From Acetobacterium sp. (lineage in GTDB: Bacteria; Bacillota; Clostridia; Eubacteriales; Eubacteriaceae), in NCBI RefSeq assembly GCF_030652775.1, contig NZ_JAUSPS010000012.1, positions 1-64,000 of the forward strand: 64,000 bases of DNA. The letters are read 5' to 3'. Below, piece by piece: positions 8,692-16,912 of the stretch (its first letter is position 1; every line of letters begins with the position of its first letter). The notes under the pieces were generated by a model, which worked only from the letters and a program-made list of their open reading frames with translations, ran no database searches and was not told where the DNA came from. The position numbers were made by a program, and so were the translations under genes.

Positions 8692-8874
8692 ATGTCTGAA
8701 GTAAAAATTAAAGAAAATGAAACACTCGAAAGTGCATTGCGACGTTTCAAAAGAAAAACTGCAATGGCTGGGGTTATGTCTGAAATTCGCAAAAGAGAGC
8801 ATTATGAAAAGCCAAGCGTAAAGCGAAAACGAAAATCAGAAGCAGCTAGAAAAAGAAAGATGAAAAAAAGATAG
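8692..8874 (+). CDS. rpsU: 30S ribosomal protein S21
   Basis: Small basic ribosomal protein (60 residues) with typical [21 protein letters not shown] and a C-terminal Arg/Lys tail. ATG 8692 is chosen over TTG 8686 because the very strong G-rich ribosome site (AGAGGGGGGG) ends at the right distance and the family starts MSE. It is co-transcribed with yqeY, 11 nt downstream; rpsU-yqeY is a conserved Firmicute pair. Confidence 0.97.
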   Translation: MSEVKIKENETLESALRRFKRKTAMAGVMSEIRKREHYEKPSVKRKRKSEAARKRKMKKR

Positions 8875-8885
8875 GATGTGACCAA

Positions 8886-9329
8886 TTGGCATTAAAGGAT
8901 CAATTACAGGCTGACTTAAAAACAGCAATGAAGGACAAGGATAAGGTTAAGAAATCGACCATTACCATGATTCGGGCGGCTATTTTACAAGTCGAAAAGG
9001 ATCAGAAAGTGGAACTGGGAGATGACCAGATTCTGGAAATTATTGCAAAACAGCTCAAACAACGTCGGGATGGCCTGGCCGAGTTTGAGAAAGCTCAAAG
9101 AGACGATTTAATCCAGCAGGCTCGCGAAGAAATAACAATCATCGAGGGCTACCTTCCTACACAATTAACGGTTGATGAAATCAAAGTGATTGTGACTGAA
9201 ACGATAAAAGAAACCGGTGCAGTTGACGCAAAAGACATGGGAAAAATTATGAGTGCCCTGATGCCGAAGATTAAAGGTCGGGCGGACGGAAAGCTTGTTA
9301 ATCAAGTGGTCAGAGAAAGTCTGGCATAG
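8886..9329 (+). CDS. yqeY: GatB/YqeY domain protein
   Basis: A 147-residue protein of the YqeY family, homologous to the tRNA-binding tail domain of GatB. Its role may be in tRNA amidotransferase-related or translation quality functions; the biochemical activity is not established. Family marks are LKDQLQADLKTAMKDKDKVK, then the middle helix LKQRRDGLAEFEKAQR and the C-terminal KGRADGKLVNQVVRESL. The start is TTG at 8886 after AGGATGTGA; no ATG fits the family N terminus. It follows rpsU closely and ends at an intrinsic terminator. Confidence 0.9.
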   Translation: MALKDQLQADLKTAMKDKDKVKKSTITMIRAAILQVEKDQKVELGDDQILEIIAKQLKQRRDGLAEFEKAQRDDLIQQAREEITIIEGYLPTQLTVDEIKVIVTETIKETGAVDAKDMGKIMSALMPKIKGRADGKLVNQVVRESLA

Positions 9330-9355
9330 CAAAAAAAATTAATACTACACATATA

Positions 9356-9389
9356 AAGAGGTTTGTCCCTGGGGCAGGCTTCTTTTTTT
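9356..9389 (+). terminator. Terminator of rpsU-yqeY
   Basis: A 12-pair stem with several G-U pairs (AAGAGGTTTGTCC and the arm ending GCAGGCTTCTT), short CTGG loop, then seven T. Confidence 0.8.
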
Positions 9390-9420
9390 GTTTAAAAACG
9401 AGGTTGGATTCCGTACCACC

Positions 9421-9487
9421 GTACCGAGCAATTGTTAGTCTGTTGTTCGCTCCGATGCGTACAACATGATGTAACAATTGTCGGTAC
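9421..9487 (+). repeat. GTACCGAC palindromic element, copy 2 (short form)
   Basis: Same ends as copy 1 (GTACCGAGCAATTGTTAGTC and TAACAATTGTCGGTAC), 67 bp, lacking the inner hairpin. Unlike the other copies it lies beyond the terminator of the preceding gene, 91 nt after the yqeY stop. Confidence 0.85.
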
Positions 9488-9557
9488 TACGTTTGCTGTA
9501 TATTTTGCGATCGGTATTCTAGGACATGGGTAGCTACAAGGTATTTTAAGATTATGG

Positions 9558-9566
9558 TGATATAAT
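9558..9566 (+). promoter_or_regulatory. Extended -10 promoter of the P-type ATPase gene
   Basis: TGATATAAT at 9558-9566 (TGn followed by consensus -10), with no convincing -35. It is 32 nt upstream of the ATPase start. Confidence 0.5.
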
Positions 9567-9598
9567 CTCACCAGTGAATAAATTACCGGGAGGAATCA

Positions 9599-11989
9599 AT
9601 GGAAAATAATATCAACCTAGAAATTGGACTTACTCAAGCCCAGGTTGAAGAAAGGGTAGCGGCCGGAAAGGTTAATATCCAACCCCAATCCAAAACAAAA
9701 ACCATCGGCAGAATTATCAAAGATAATAGTTTAACCTTATTTAATATGCTTAACATCATTCTGGCGTTGATGGTTATTTTTGTGGAGTCATTTCAAAATC
9801 TTCTATTTATTAACATTGTTATCATTAATACCTTTATTGGCATCATTCAGGAAATCAAGGCAAAAAAAACCATTGACAAGCTCTCGCTCATTTCTCAACC
9901 CCATGTTACCGTTTTACGGGATGGTAACCCTCAGGAAATTGTTTTTGAAAAAATAGTTTTGGATGATATTCTCGTTTTGAAAGCGGGCAAACAGATCCCT
10001 TCCGATTCTCAGGTGGTAAAAGGGGAACTGGAAGTCAATGAATCACTACTGACCGGCGAGTCGGATTCAATTATGAAATATACGGGGGATACTTTGCTTT
10101 CCGGCAGTTTTGTGGTATCTGGACAGGCTACCGTTCAGGTGACCCAGGTGGGTCTGGAAAATTATGCCTCAAAGCTGGTCGAAGCCGTTAAGGTTGCAAA
10201 AAAACCGAACTCAGAAATTATGAAAGCTTTGGGCTTTATTATGAAAAGCATCAGTATTGTAATTGTCCCTCTCGGTCTGCTGCTGCTTTACAAACAACTA
10301 ATCGTCCAGGACTTGCCACTTCAGGCGGGCGTTACCCAAACGGTGGCAGCCCTGATCGGGATGATCCCAGAGGGGTTGGTGCTCTTAACCAGCGTAGCGC
10401 TGGCCGTCGGGGTGATCAGGTTGGGACAACATAAAACCCTGGTTCAGGAGCTTTATTGTATTGAGACCCTGGCCCGGGTAGATATGCTCTGTCTGGATAA
10501 GACCGGAACCATCACCGAAGGCAATATGGAAGTTTTGTCAATGGAGACCATTTGTCATGATAAAAATCCGGTACAGGCGATCAGAGCTTTGATTGCCAAT
10601 CTGAAAGATGACAATGCCACCTTTCGGGCTCTCAGTGAAAGCTGTAAGGGCGAGGCGCCCAAGTGGCGATGTGACCGGGTGATCGCATTTTCATCGGATC
10701 GGAAGTGGAGTGGCGCTTTTTTCGGGGAACAGGGTACCTTTGTGATCGGGGCACCGGAATTTATTCTCGGCGACCGCTACCCGGAAATTCAGGAAAAGGT
10801 TGAACGGTATGCCAGTGAAGGCAACCGGGTTTTAATGTTGGGTTATGCTCCAGAACCTTTTAAAGAAGATGGCAGCCTGCCGGATAATATCAGAACTATG
10901 GCACTGCTGCCGATGGGCGACAAAATTCGTCAGGAAGCCAAGAAAACCCTGGAATTTTTTAGAAATCAGGGGGTTGAGATCAAGGTTATTTCCGGAGACA
11001 ATCCGGTTACGGTTTCCCAGGTGGCCCACCGGGCGGGTTTGCTGGACTGGGACAATTATGTCGATGCCTCCACCCTCGCTGAAGATCAGGATGTGCGCAA
11101 TGCGGCCCTGGCCTACTCGGTTTTTGGCCGGGTAACGCCGGGACAGAAACGACTTTTGATTGAATCCCTCAAAAGTCAGGGTCATACCGTGGCCATGACC
11201 GGTGATGGGGTCAATGATGTTCTGGCCTTACGAGAGGCTGACTGCAGTATTGCGATGGCCGAAGGCAGTGATGCCGTACGTCAGGTCTCACAGCTGGTTT
11301 TGCTGGACTCCAATTTTGCCAGCTTTACCCGGGTTCTGATGGAGGGACGCCGGGTTATTAACAATATTACCCGGGCGGCATCGCTATTTTTAGTGAAGAC
11401 CATGTTTTCGCTGATGCTGGCCATTATTGTGATCATTGCCAATGAAGCCTATCCCTTTGTTCCGATTCAATTGACCTTGATCAGTGCGCTGACCATTGGT
11501 GCACCTTCTGTTTTTCTGGCCTTGGAACCCAACAAGAACCGGATCACCGGAAATTTTCTGGAAAAGGTTCTGAAAAAATCCCTGCCAGGTGCTTTAACGG
11601 TGGTCTTTAATGTGGTCTTGATTATGATCGTCGGATCTTATCTGTCGCTTGATCATCAGCAGATTTCCACGCTGGCGGTTATATCCACCGGTTTAATTGG
11701 CTTAGTTATTCTTTTTCGGGTGTGCCAGCCGCTGGATAATAAGCGCTGGGCGTTGTTTTTTGCGATGACCGTTTCGTTCTTATGTTGTGTGTTGTTTCTG
11801 GAAGATTTGTTTTTCCTGACGCCGATCCAGGATTTTCTGCCAGTGATGTTGATTGTGTTGGGAATTACCGTTTTGGATATTTATCCCTTACTCAGAATTT
11901 TCAGCTGGACAGTTAATCTGGCGGAGGGGCTTCTGAATCGCCGGGAAAAAGAAAAAAACACCGCCAAAGCTACCGTTTTGGAAGAATAA
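9599..11989 (+). CDS. Cation-translocating P-type ATPase, CtpE-like
   Basis: A 796-residue membrane pump that forms an aspartyl-phosphate intermediate. The actuator TGES lies in SLLTGESDS, the phosphorylation site is DKTGTITEG, and the hinge is MTGDGVNDVLALREADCSIAMAEGSDAVR. The fourth membrane helix reads MIPEGLVLLTSVALAVGV, without a heavy-metal CPC motif and without an N-terminal metal-binding domain. The N terminus (GLTQAQVEERVAAGKVN, then ...NIILALMVIFV, then GIIQEIKAKKTIDKL) matches the CtpE subgroup, reported in mycobacteria to import calcium. Ten transmembrane helices are expected. The gene stands alone with AGGAGG upstream. Ion specificity is inferred only from the subgroup. Confidence 0.85.
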   Translation: MENNINLEIGLTQAQVEERVAAGKVNIQPQSKTKTIGRIIKDNSLTLFNMLNIILALMVIFVESFQNLLFINIVIINTFIGIIQEIKAKKTIDKLSLISQPHVTVLRDGNPQEIVFEKIVLDDILVLKAGKQIPSDSQVVKGELEVNESLLTGESDSIMKYTGDTLLSGSFVVSGQATVQVTQVGLENYASKLVEAVKVAKKPNSEIMKALGFIMKSISIVIVPLGLLLLYKQLIVQDLPLQAGVTQTVAALIGMIPEGLVLLTSVALAVGVIRLGQHKTLVQELYCIETLARVDMLCLDKTGTITEGNMEVLSMETICHDKNPVQAIRALIANLKDDNATFRALSESCKGEAPKWRCDRVIAFSSDRKWSGAFFGEQGTFVIGAPEFILGDRYPEIQEKVERYASEGNRVLMLGYAPEPFKEDGSLPDNIRTMALLPMGDKIRQEAKKTLEFFRNQGVEIKVISGDNPVTVSQVAHRAGLLDWDNYVDASTLAEDQDVRNAALAYSVFGRVTPGQKRLLIESLKSQGHTVAMTGDGVNDVLALREADCSIAMAEGSDAVRQVSQLVLLDSNFASFTRVLMEGRRVINNITRAASLFLVKTMFSLMLAIIVIIANEAYPFVPIQLTLISALTIGAPSVFLALEPNKNRITGNFLEKVLKKSLPGALTVVFNVVLIMIVGSYLSLDHQQISTLAVISTGLIGLVILFRVCQPLDNKRWALFFAMTVSFLCCVLFLEDLFFLTPIQDFLPVMLIVLGITVLDIYPLLRIFSWTVNLAEGLLNRREKEKNTAKATVLEE

Positions 11990-12001
11990 CGAAAGATAAA
12001 T

Positions 12002-12046
12002 TTTTTTCACAAAATAATCAAAAATTTGATTATTTTGTGAAAAAAA
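12002..12046. repeat. Long AT-rich perfect palindrome
   Basis: Arms of 21 bp (TTTTTTCACAAAATAATCAAA and complement) around a 2-nt centre, placed directly after the ATPase stop and 4 bp before the first tRNA promoter. It lacks a T-run after the stem in either direction, so it is not a standard terminator, although the stem itself ends in A/T. Confidence 0.85.
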
Positions 12047-12049
12047 GAC

Positions 12050-12079
12050 TTGCATTAGAGTATTTGATCGTGCTATAAT
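12050..12079 (+). promoter_or_regulatory. Distal promoter of the tRNA operon
   Basis: TTGCAT at 12050-12055 and TATAAT at 12074-12079, 18-bp spacing, upstream of a second stronger promoter. Confidence 0.6.
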
Positions 12080-12132
12080 AAGCAAGTCGTCAAAGATAAG
12101 CAGTGTCTGAAAGAAAAAAAGATAAAATGTCC

Positions 12133-12161
12133 TTGACAATGAGTAGAAAAACATTTATAAT
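12133..12161 (+). promoter_or_regulatory. Proximal promoter of the tRNA operon
   Basis: Consensus TTGACA (12133-12138) and TATAAT (12156-12161) with 17-bp spacing, ending 15 nt before tRNA-Pro. Confidence 0.88.
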
Positions 12162-12176
12162 AGTCAAGTATTGTAT

Positions 12177-12253
12177 CGAGGTGTAGCGCAGTTTGGTAGC
12201 GCACATGGTTTGGGACCATGGGGCCGGAGGTTCGAATCCTCTCACCTCGACCA
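12177..12253 (+). tRNA. tRNA-Pro(TGG)
   Basis: Seven-bp acceptor stem CGAGGTG/CACCTCG, anticodon loop TTTGGGA with anticodon TGG, T-loop TTCGAAT, and encoded CCA. First of three tRNAs in the operon. Confidence 0.97.
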
Positions 12254-12274
12254 TTTTTTTTAAAAATTACTTGT

Positions 12275-12351
12275 GGGCCTTTAGCTCAGTTGGTTAGAGC
12301 AACCGGCTCATAACCGGTAGGTCCGGGGTTCGAGCCCCTGAAGGCCCACCA
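12275..12351 (+). tRNA. tRNA-Met(CAT), elongator type
   Basis: Acceptor GGGCCTT/AAGGCCC, D-arm GCTCAGTTGGTTAGAGC, anticodon loop CTCATAA, T-arm with TTCGAGC, encoded CCA. It lacks the initiator's unpaired first base. The sequence matches the clostridial elongator tRNA-Met pattern; a lysidine-modified Ile2 reading of CAT cannot be fully excluded. Confidence 0.93.
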
Positions 12352-12387
12352 TATTTTTTTGATTGAAATTAAAAAATAATTATATAT

Positions 12388-12657
<270 letters not shown>

Positions 12658-12857
12658 AGAGGACTGAAAATCCTCGTGTCGGTGGTTCAATTCCGCCTGT
12701 GGGCACCACCACTTTAAAGATAACAGCGAAAGCTGTTTTTTTTTATTTTTTGGACAAGCTTAAAGATCGGTCGGTTAAGCATAAGCAGAGAACCCAAATC
12801 TTTGATTTGGTGTGAATCGCTTAGTTAAGCAAAGTATAGGATTTCACAGTCGTTTGA
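12658..12857 (+). repeat. 245-bp tandem duplication, unit 2 (contains tRNA-Phe 3' fragment)
   Basis: Bases 12658-12708 repeat the anticodon arm, variable loop, T-arm and CCA end of tRNA-Phe, but no 5' half is present, so it is a pseudo-tRNA. One acceptor base differs (CCTTTGGGC to CCTGTGGGC). The terminator and the downstream segment follow. Similarity fades where an apparent coding tail begins near 12857. Confidence 0.85.
12722..12746 (+). terminator. Second copy of the tRNA terminator
   Basis: Duplicate AACAGC-GAAA-GCTGTT hairpin with a longer T-run inside repeat unit 2. Confidence 0.8.
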
Positions 12858-12966
12858 AGCGGAAGAAATGCTTGCCAAACTGGGCTTGGTGGACTATACT
12901 TTGTACATTCCCCAGCAAGTTAAATCGGATACGATTGCGGGATTGGTTGACCAGGAGGTGGCATAA
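12829..12966 (+). pseudogene. C-terminal remnant of an unidentified protein
   Basis: After an in-frame TAA at 12826-12828 an open frame reads into SFEAEEMLAKLGLVDYTLYI, continues for about 20 more residues (ending DQEVA) and stops at TAA 12964-12966. That stop overlaps the aldolase start (TAATG) and includes its ribosome site AGGAGGTG, the arrangement of a translationally coupled operon partner. No start codon with a ribosome site precedes it, and its 5' end coincides with the duplicated tRNA segment. It therefore looks like the 3' end of a gene cut off by the rearrangement. I do not recognise the family. Confidence 0.5.
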
Positions 12967-13634
12967 TGATCTTACAAAAAGAACGAGAAGATGTGGTGCG
13001 TTATTGTCAAAAGCTGATTGAAGCAGGATTAACCAAGGGAACCGGCGGTAATATCAGCATTTATAATCGGGAGCAAAAGTTGATGGCCATTAGTCCCAGT
13101 GGTATTGATTACTTTGAAACAAAGCCGGAAGATGTGGTAGTCATTGATATTGAGGGAAAGGTTGTCGACGGAAAAAGAAAACCATCAAGTGAGCATGAGC
13201 TGCATCGTATTTTTTATGTAAAACGCAATGATATCGATGCAGTTGTTCATACCCATTCAGTTTATTCAACTGTATTGGCCACGCTTAGAGAAGGATTGCC
13301 CGCCTCAAGTTACCTCATTGCGTTGGCGGGGCTGGATGTACGCTGTGCCGATTATGCGACCTTCGGCACGATCGAGCTGGCTGAGCTAACCTTTGATGCC
13401 ATGGTCGATCGTTATGCGGTGTTAATGGCTAACCATGGTCTATTGGCCGGTAGTAAGGATATTTTAAATGCTTTTAATATCGCTGAAGAGATTGAACACT
13501 GTGCAGAAGTTTATGTCAAGGCCCGATCAATCGGAACGCCGGTGATTCTCAGTGAAGAAGAAATGATAAAAATGATCAGTATCTTTAATAAATCCTACGG
13601 ACAAAAAAAGACAAAGGCTGACCTGGATAAATAA
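12966..13634 (+). CDS. Class II aldolase, L-fuculose-phosphate aldolase type
   Basis: Zinc-dependent aldolase of the FucA/AraD fold, 222 residues, cleaving a ketose 1-phosphate to DHAP and an aldehyde. Visible are the phosphate-binding GTGGNISIYNR and SPSGIDY, the acid-base Glu in PSSEHELHR, and the zinc histidines in VVHTHSVYST and LMANHGLLAGS. The ATG overlaps the stop of a truncated upstream frame (TAATG) with AGGAGGTG upstream. It ends at a strong terminator. FucA-type aldolases act on fuculose-1-P. Relatives act on 5-deoxyribulose-1-P or methylthioribulose-1-P, which would connect to the MtnK-like kinase at 2.8-4.0 kb. That connection is inference. Confidence 0.88.
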   Translation: MILQKEREDVVRYCQKLIEAGLTKGTGGNISIYNREQKLMAISPSGIDYFETKPEDVVVIDIEGKVVDGKRKPSSEHELHRIFYVKRNDIDAVVHTHSVYSTVLATLREGLPASSYLIALAGLDVRCADYATFGTIELAELTFDAMVDRYAVLMANHGLLAGSKDILNAFNIAEEIEHCAEVYVKARSIGTPVILSEEEMIKMISIFNKSYGQKKTKADLDK

Positions 13635-13669
13635 AAAAAACTGCGAGTTCAATCCTCGCAGTTTTTTTT
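13634..13669 (+). terminator. Terminator of the aldolase gene
   Basis: AAAACTGCGAG / CTCGCAGTTTT stem with a short loop, then T-run. Confidence 0.9.
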
Positions 13670-13821
13670 ATTTGTTGGCTAATATCTAAATGGTTCTGGG
13701 TACAATCTTTATATGGAACTAAACAAAAGACAGAAAAAAAAGCTTGAATCTTCAAGGCTTGTTCACAGAAAATACACATTGCGGATATATAATTGTTACA
13801 AATGCGGAAGAGGTGAGGAAG

Positions 13822-15126
13822 ATGAAAAGAAGAAAAAAATCCATAAGACGCAAACGAAGAAGGACCTTGATTGGCCTGGTGCTGATGAGCTTTATGGTAA
13901 TCGGTGTTGTTTGTGTGAGCGTGATGGGAAATCCAGATACCTTAACCACCAGCTCCGAGAGTGTTTTTGGCACCGCTGGAGAAAGTGACTCCGCAGAAAC
14001 CGGCGGCCGAATAAAAATAAGAGATAGTGAAGAATTAGACGATGCGATGCTTGAACCGATTAATGATTATTTCCAAACCTATTTTCAGGCCATGGCAAAT
14101 CTGGAATCGACGGATATCACCACATTGTTTGCGGATCCGTCCAGTGAAAATGCCTGGATCAATCAAAGTGCCATGGATTATCTGATTCAATTGCGACAAA
14201 GCCAGAGTAATGACCTGCAGATGATCGACTATCAATGCGGTTTGACGGTGACATCTGTTGATACGGAGTCATCTGAGATTGAAGTGCTTTTACTGGAAGA
14301 CCACATCGTCAATTTTGCTTTTATTCCTGATGTGGATTCGTCCAGCTCCGGGATTGCCCATACCTTTTACCTAACCGAAACAGCCGATGGTTATGTGATT
14401 ACCGAGCATTATAAAGAAGAAGACAGCTTTCTGATGCTGGTAGAAGCCATTGCCGACAGCGATGATGATCCTCAGGATATATCGGATGAACTGCTGAGCG
14501 ATGCGTTGTCAGTAATTGAAGAATTATCATGGGAAAAGGATGACTTCAATTCTGGTGACTGGGAAAGCTGGGAAGCTGAAGCCGATAATGACTATGATGC
14601 TGCGGCAGCGGTGGATTATGCGATGACCTGGACAGATCTTATCGAAGTTGTTCGAAATGATGAGTATGGCATTTATGATGGCTATGGCGGCAATTGCAAT
14701 AACTATATCTCCCAATGTCTCTTTGCCGGCGGAATACCCATGGATAGTGAGGGCGACAACAATTCTCAGTGGAAATGGTACGGCGAAGATGTCAATCAGG
14801 ATGAATCAGAATCAGGGCGTAGCCCGGCCTGGACGGGGGTGGAGGAGTTTTACAGTTATGCTAGTGAAAATGAGGGCTATGGCTTGGCAGCAATTGTGGA
14901 TGATAATGTCTTTTCCGGTTCAATTGGCGATGTTTTGCAATATGGCCACAATGGCGAGTGGCTCCACTCAGTTATTATTACCGATGTGATTAAAGATAGC
15001 GATGGAAATATGGCGGATTATCTGATCAATTCAAATACCACGGATCGAATAAACTACCCGGCCAGCGCCTATGGCTATTCGGAATTACGATTAATTAAAG
15101 TTTTGGGTTGGAATGACGGCGAATAG
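13822..15126 (+). CDS. Exported protein with C-terminal amidase-like (Amidase_6) domain
   Basis: 434 residues from ATG 13822, chosen for GAGGTGAGGAAG just upstream; the frame runs 26 codons further 5' without a ribosome site. A strongly basic N terminus (MKRRKKSIRRKRRRT) precedes a single hydrophobic segment, giving a signal anchor. A long acidic Ser/Asp/Glu-rich region follows. The last about 170 residues carry DYAMTWTDLIEVV, then YGGNCNNYISQCLFAGGIPM with a likely catalytic cysteine, a histidine in WLHSVIITDV and INSNTTD. This pattern is that of putative cell-wall amidases. It precedes an M23 peptidase gene, suggesting a wall-remodelling group. The substrate is not known. Confidence 0.75.
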   Translation: MKRRKKSIRRKRRRTLIGLVLMSFMVIGVVCVSVMGNPDTLTTSSESVFGTAGESDSAETGGRIKIRDSEELDDAMLEPINDYFQTYFQAMANLESTDITTLFADPSSENAWINQSAMDYLIQLRQSQSNDLQMIDYQCGLTVTSVDTESSEIEVLLLEDHIVNFAFIPDVDSSSSGIAHTFYLTETADGYVITEHYKEEDSFLMLVEAIADSDDDPQDISDELLSDALSVIEELSWEKDDFNSGDWESWEAEADNDYDAAAAVDYAMTWTDLIEVVRNDEYGIYDGYGGNCNNYISQCLFAGGIPMDSEGDNNSQWKWYGEDVNQDESESGRSPAWTGVEEFYSYASENEGYGLAAIVDDNVFSGSIGDVLQYGHNGEWLHSVIITDVIKDSDGNMADYLINSNTTDRINYPASAYGYSELRLIKVLGWNDGE

Positions 15127-15217
15127 TTGAAGTAATTTTTAGTAACACTACTTTTCTTCCTGATTTATGAAATAAATACTATATGTGGACAAAAAAACGT
15201 TTAAACATACAAATGAC

Positions 15218-15246
15218 TTGTAAAAAATAAAACCATGTGGTATCAT
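15218..15246 (+). promoter_or_regulatory. Promoter of the M23 peptidase gene
   Basis: TTGTAA at 15218-15223 and TATCAT at 15241-15246, spacing 17, with an upstream TGTGG. The same TGG-TATCAT core drives the gene at 16913. Confidence 0.6.
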
Positions 15247-15279
15247 AATTGTAAATAAAATGTAACAAGGAGGAGAGGC

Positions 15280-16650
15280 ATGGAAAAAACTCAGAATTTT
15301 TTTGAAAAAATCCGAGCAAGATTAAAAAAGTACCGATTTAATTGGTCGACTCAACAAGTTGAACATGATGAATTCGTAGAGATTGAACATGTCAATCACG
15401 GAGAAACTTTAAACAAAGATAAGAGGCAGCTATTTAAAATGCGGGGATCTGCAGTGGTGGTCTGTACTTTTTTAGTATTGGCAGGGGCAGGAGTAGTCGA
15501 TGCTCAAACCCGGGCGTATGAGGTTATTTACAAAGGAACCAGCATTGGCTGTGTTGACAATCTGAATGTGTTGGAAGCAGCTGTAAGCGATGCAAATGAA
15601 GGAAAAAGCGGCAGAAGAAACAGGGAAGGCAGCGATTATGAAATACGGGTTGCCCGATCAACCGATTTTTTAACTACCGAAGAAGTTGCCCAGGTCATTA
15701 CCACAATCAGAGGCCAGGAAAAGAATAAAGATGCTGGTGTTCAGGTTGCCAGAGGTGGTAGCGTCCAGTCAACTGGTGCGGCGGTTCCACAAGAGACCCC
15801 GCTGGTTGCAGTAGATGTCGTTCAAACGGCATCGACAGAGGGTTTGGTTGAAGAAGAACCGATACTTGAGCCGATCAGAACCACCGCGAGTGCGGCAGAA
15901 ACCCAAACCGCAGAAACGGCGGCAAAGGTCGTGACAGAAACGCCGTTAACCGCAGCAGAAGCGCCTGTGGTAGAGACGCCGCCAGCTGAAATACCGGTAC
16001 CAGAAATCGTTGTTGAGGAAGTTCAGGCAGAAAAAGCTCCGGTAACAGAAGCATCAGTTACAGAAGCGCCGGTTGTGGACACTCCGGTGGTCGAAGTACC
16101 AGTGGTGGAAGCGCCGGTGGTAGAAACTCCAGCACCGGAACCCCCAGTGACGGCTCCCCCCGCAGAACCAGTGGCTGAGGCTCCGGTAGTGGAAGTCCCA
16201 GCAGTTGAAACCCCAGCGGAAGAACCGGCAGCGGAGACTCCTCAGGCACAGTTTATTCTTCCGGCCAGTGGCCGAGTGGGAGAAATCCTCCGAGCCTACG
16301 ATGGTGGATATTACAGCAATCATTATCGGGCAGCGGCTGTTGATATCTTAAACAGCGAAGGAACCGCTGTTTATGCGGCAGCATCTGGAACAGTCACGCT
16401 ATCCAGCTGGTATGGTGGTTATGGCAAGTGCGTGATCATTGATCATGGTAATGGTTACTCAACTCTCTATGGTCATTTTAGTTCGGTGGATGTATCTGAA
16501 GGTCAAACCGTAACCCAGGGTCAGCGGATCGGCGGAATGGGGTCCACCGGATCATCTACCGCCAACCATGTTCATTTTGAAGTGCGGGTGAACGATGAGG
16601 CGCAGCCGATCAGCAATTACTTTAACATCAGTTCCGGCGACTACATATAG
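15280..16650 (+). CDS. M23 family (LytM-type) cell-wall metallopeptidase
   Basis: Membrane-anchored zinc endopeptidase of 456 residues. A basic cytoplasmic tail (about 1-50) is followed by a hydrophobic segment (AVVVCTFLVLAGAGVVDA, about 54-72). Next is a small domain starting QTRAYEVIYKGTSIG, then about 160 residues of low-complexity Pro/Glu/Val/Ala repeats (many VVETP, VVEAP), probably a wall-spanning stalk. The C-terminal M23 domain has HYRAAAVDI (zinc His and Asp), then YGHFSSVDVSEGQTV and HVHFEV with the HxH pair. The usual HxGxD spacing is altered to HxxxAxD-like. RBS is AGGAGGAG. The small N-terminal domain recurs in the next gene. Confidence 0.9.
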   Translation: MEKTQNFFEKIRARLKKYRFNWSTQQVEHDEFVEIEHVNHGETLNKDKRQLFKMRGSAVVVCTFLVLAGAGVVDAQTRAYEVIYKGTSIGCVDNLNVLEAAVSDANEGKSGRRNREGSDYEIRVARSTDFLTTEEVAQVITTIRGQEKNKDAGVQVARGGSVQSTGAAVPQETPLVAVDVVQTASTEGLVEEEPILEPIRTTASAAETQTAETAAKVVTETPLTAAEAPVVETPPAEIPVPEIVVEEVQAEKAPVTEASVTEAPVVDTPVVEVPVVEAPVVETPAPEPPVTAPPAEPVAEAPVVEVPAVETPAEEPAAETPQAQFILPASGRVGEILRAYDGGYYSNHYRAAAVDILNSEGTAVYAAASGTVTLSSWYGGYGKCVIIDHGNGYSTLYGHFSSVDVSEGQTVTQGQRIGGMGSTGSSTANHVHFEVRVNDEAQPISNYFNISSGDYI

Positions 16651-16683
16651 AGTCTAATGTATGCAGCTCATCGGCAAACTGCC

Positions 16684-16783
16684 GTACCGACCAATTGTTA
16701 ATCTGTTGTTCGCTGCGGAATCGGACAGGTTTATCAACCTGTTCGCTCCGATGCGTACAACATGATGTAACAATTGTCGGTAC
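16684..16783 (+). repeat. GTACCGAC palindromic element, copy 3 (long form)
   Basis: 100 bp from GTACCGACCAATTGTTAATC to TAACAATTGTCGGTAC, including the inner hairpin GGACAGGTTTATCAACCTGTTC-type region. It is 33 nt after the peptidase stop and before its terminator. Confidence 0.9.
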
Positions 16784-16801
16784 TGGGTTATACGCATAGT
16801 C

Positions 16802-16832
16802 TGAGACACCGTAAAAACGGTGTCTTTTTTTT
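16802..16832 (+). terminator. Terminator of the M23 peptidase gene
   Basis: GACACCGT / ACGGTGTC perfect stem with AAAA loop and eight T. Confidence 0.92.
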
Positions 16833-16841
16833 CGAATAATC

Positions 16842-16870
16842 TTGCAGAACTTATTTAAATATGGTATCAT
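16842..16870 (+). promoter_or_regulatory. Promoter of the 16913 gene
   Basis: TTGCAG at 16842-16847, extended -10 TGG-TATCAT at 16865-16870, spacing 17. Two GTAACG hexamers follow in the early leader. Confidence 0.65.
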
Positions 16871-16912
16871 TATGTAACGAAAACGTAACGAATAATAACA
16901 AGAGGTAAACAT

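Noticed and set aside
9356-9487. Copy 2 element as the yqeY terminator
   Set aside because: A separate intrinsic terminator with T-run precedes it.
12812-13021. ORF over the start of the aldolase
   Set aside because: It is a shadow frame of the truncated coding tail and the aldolase; no ribosome site.
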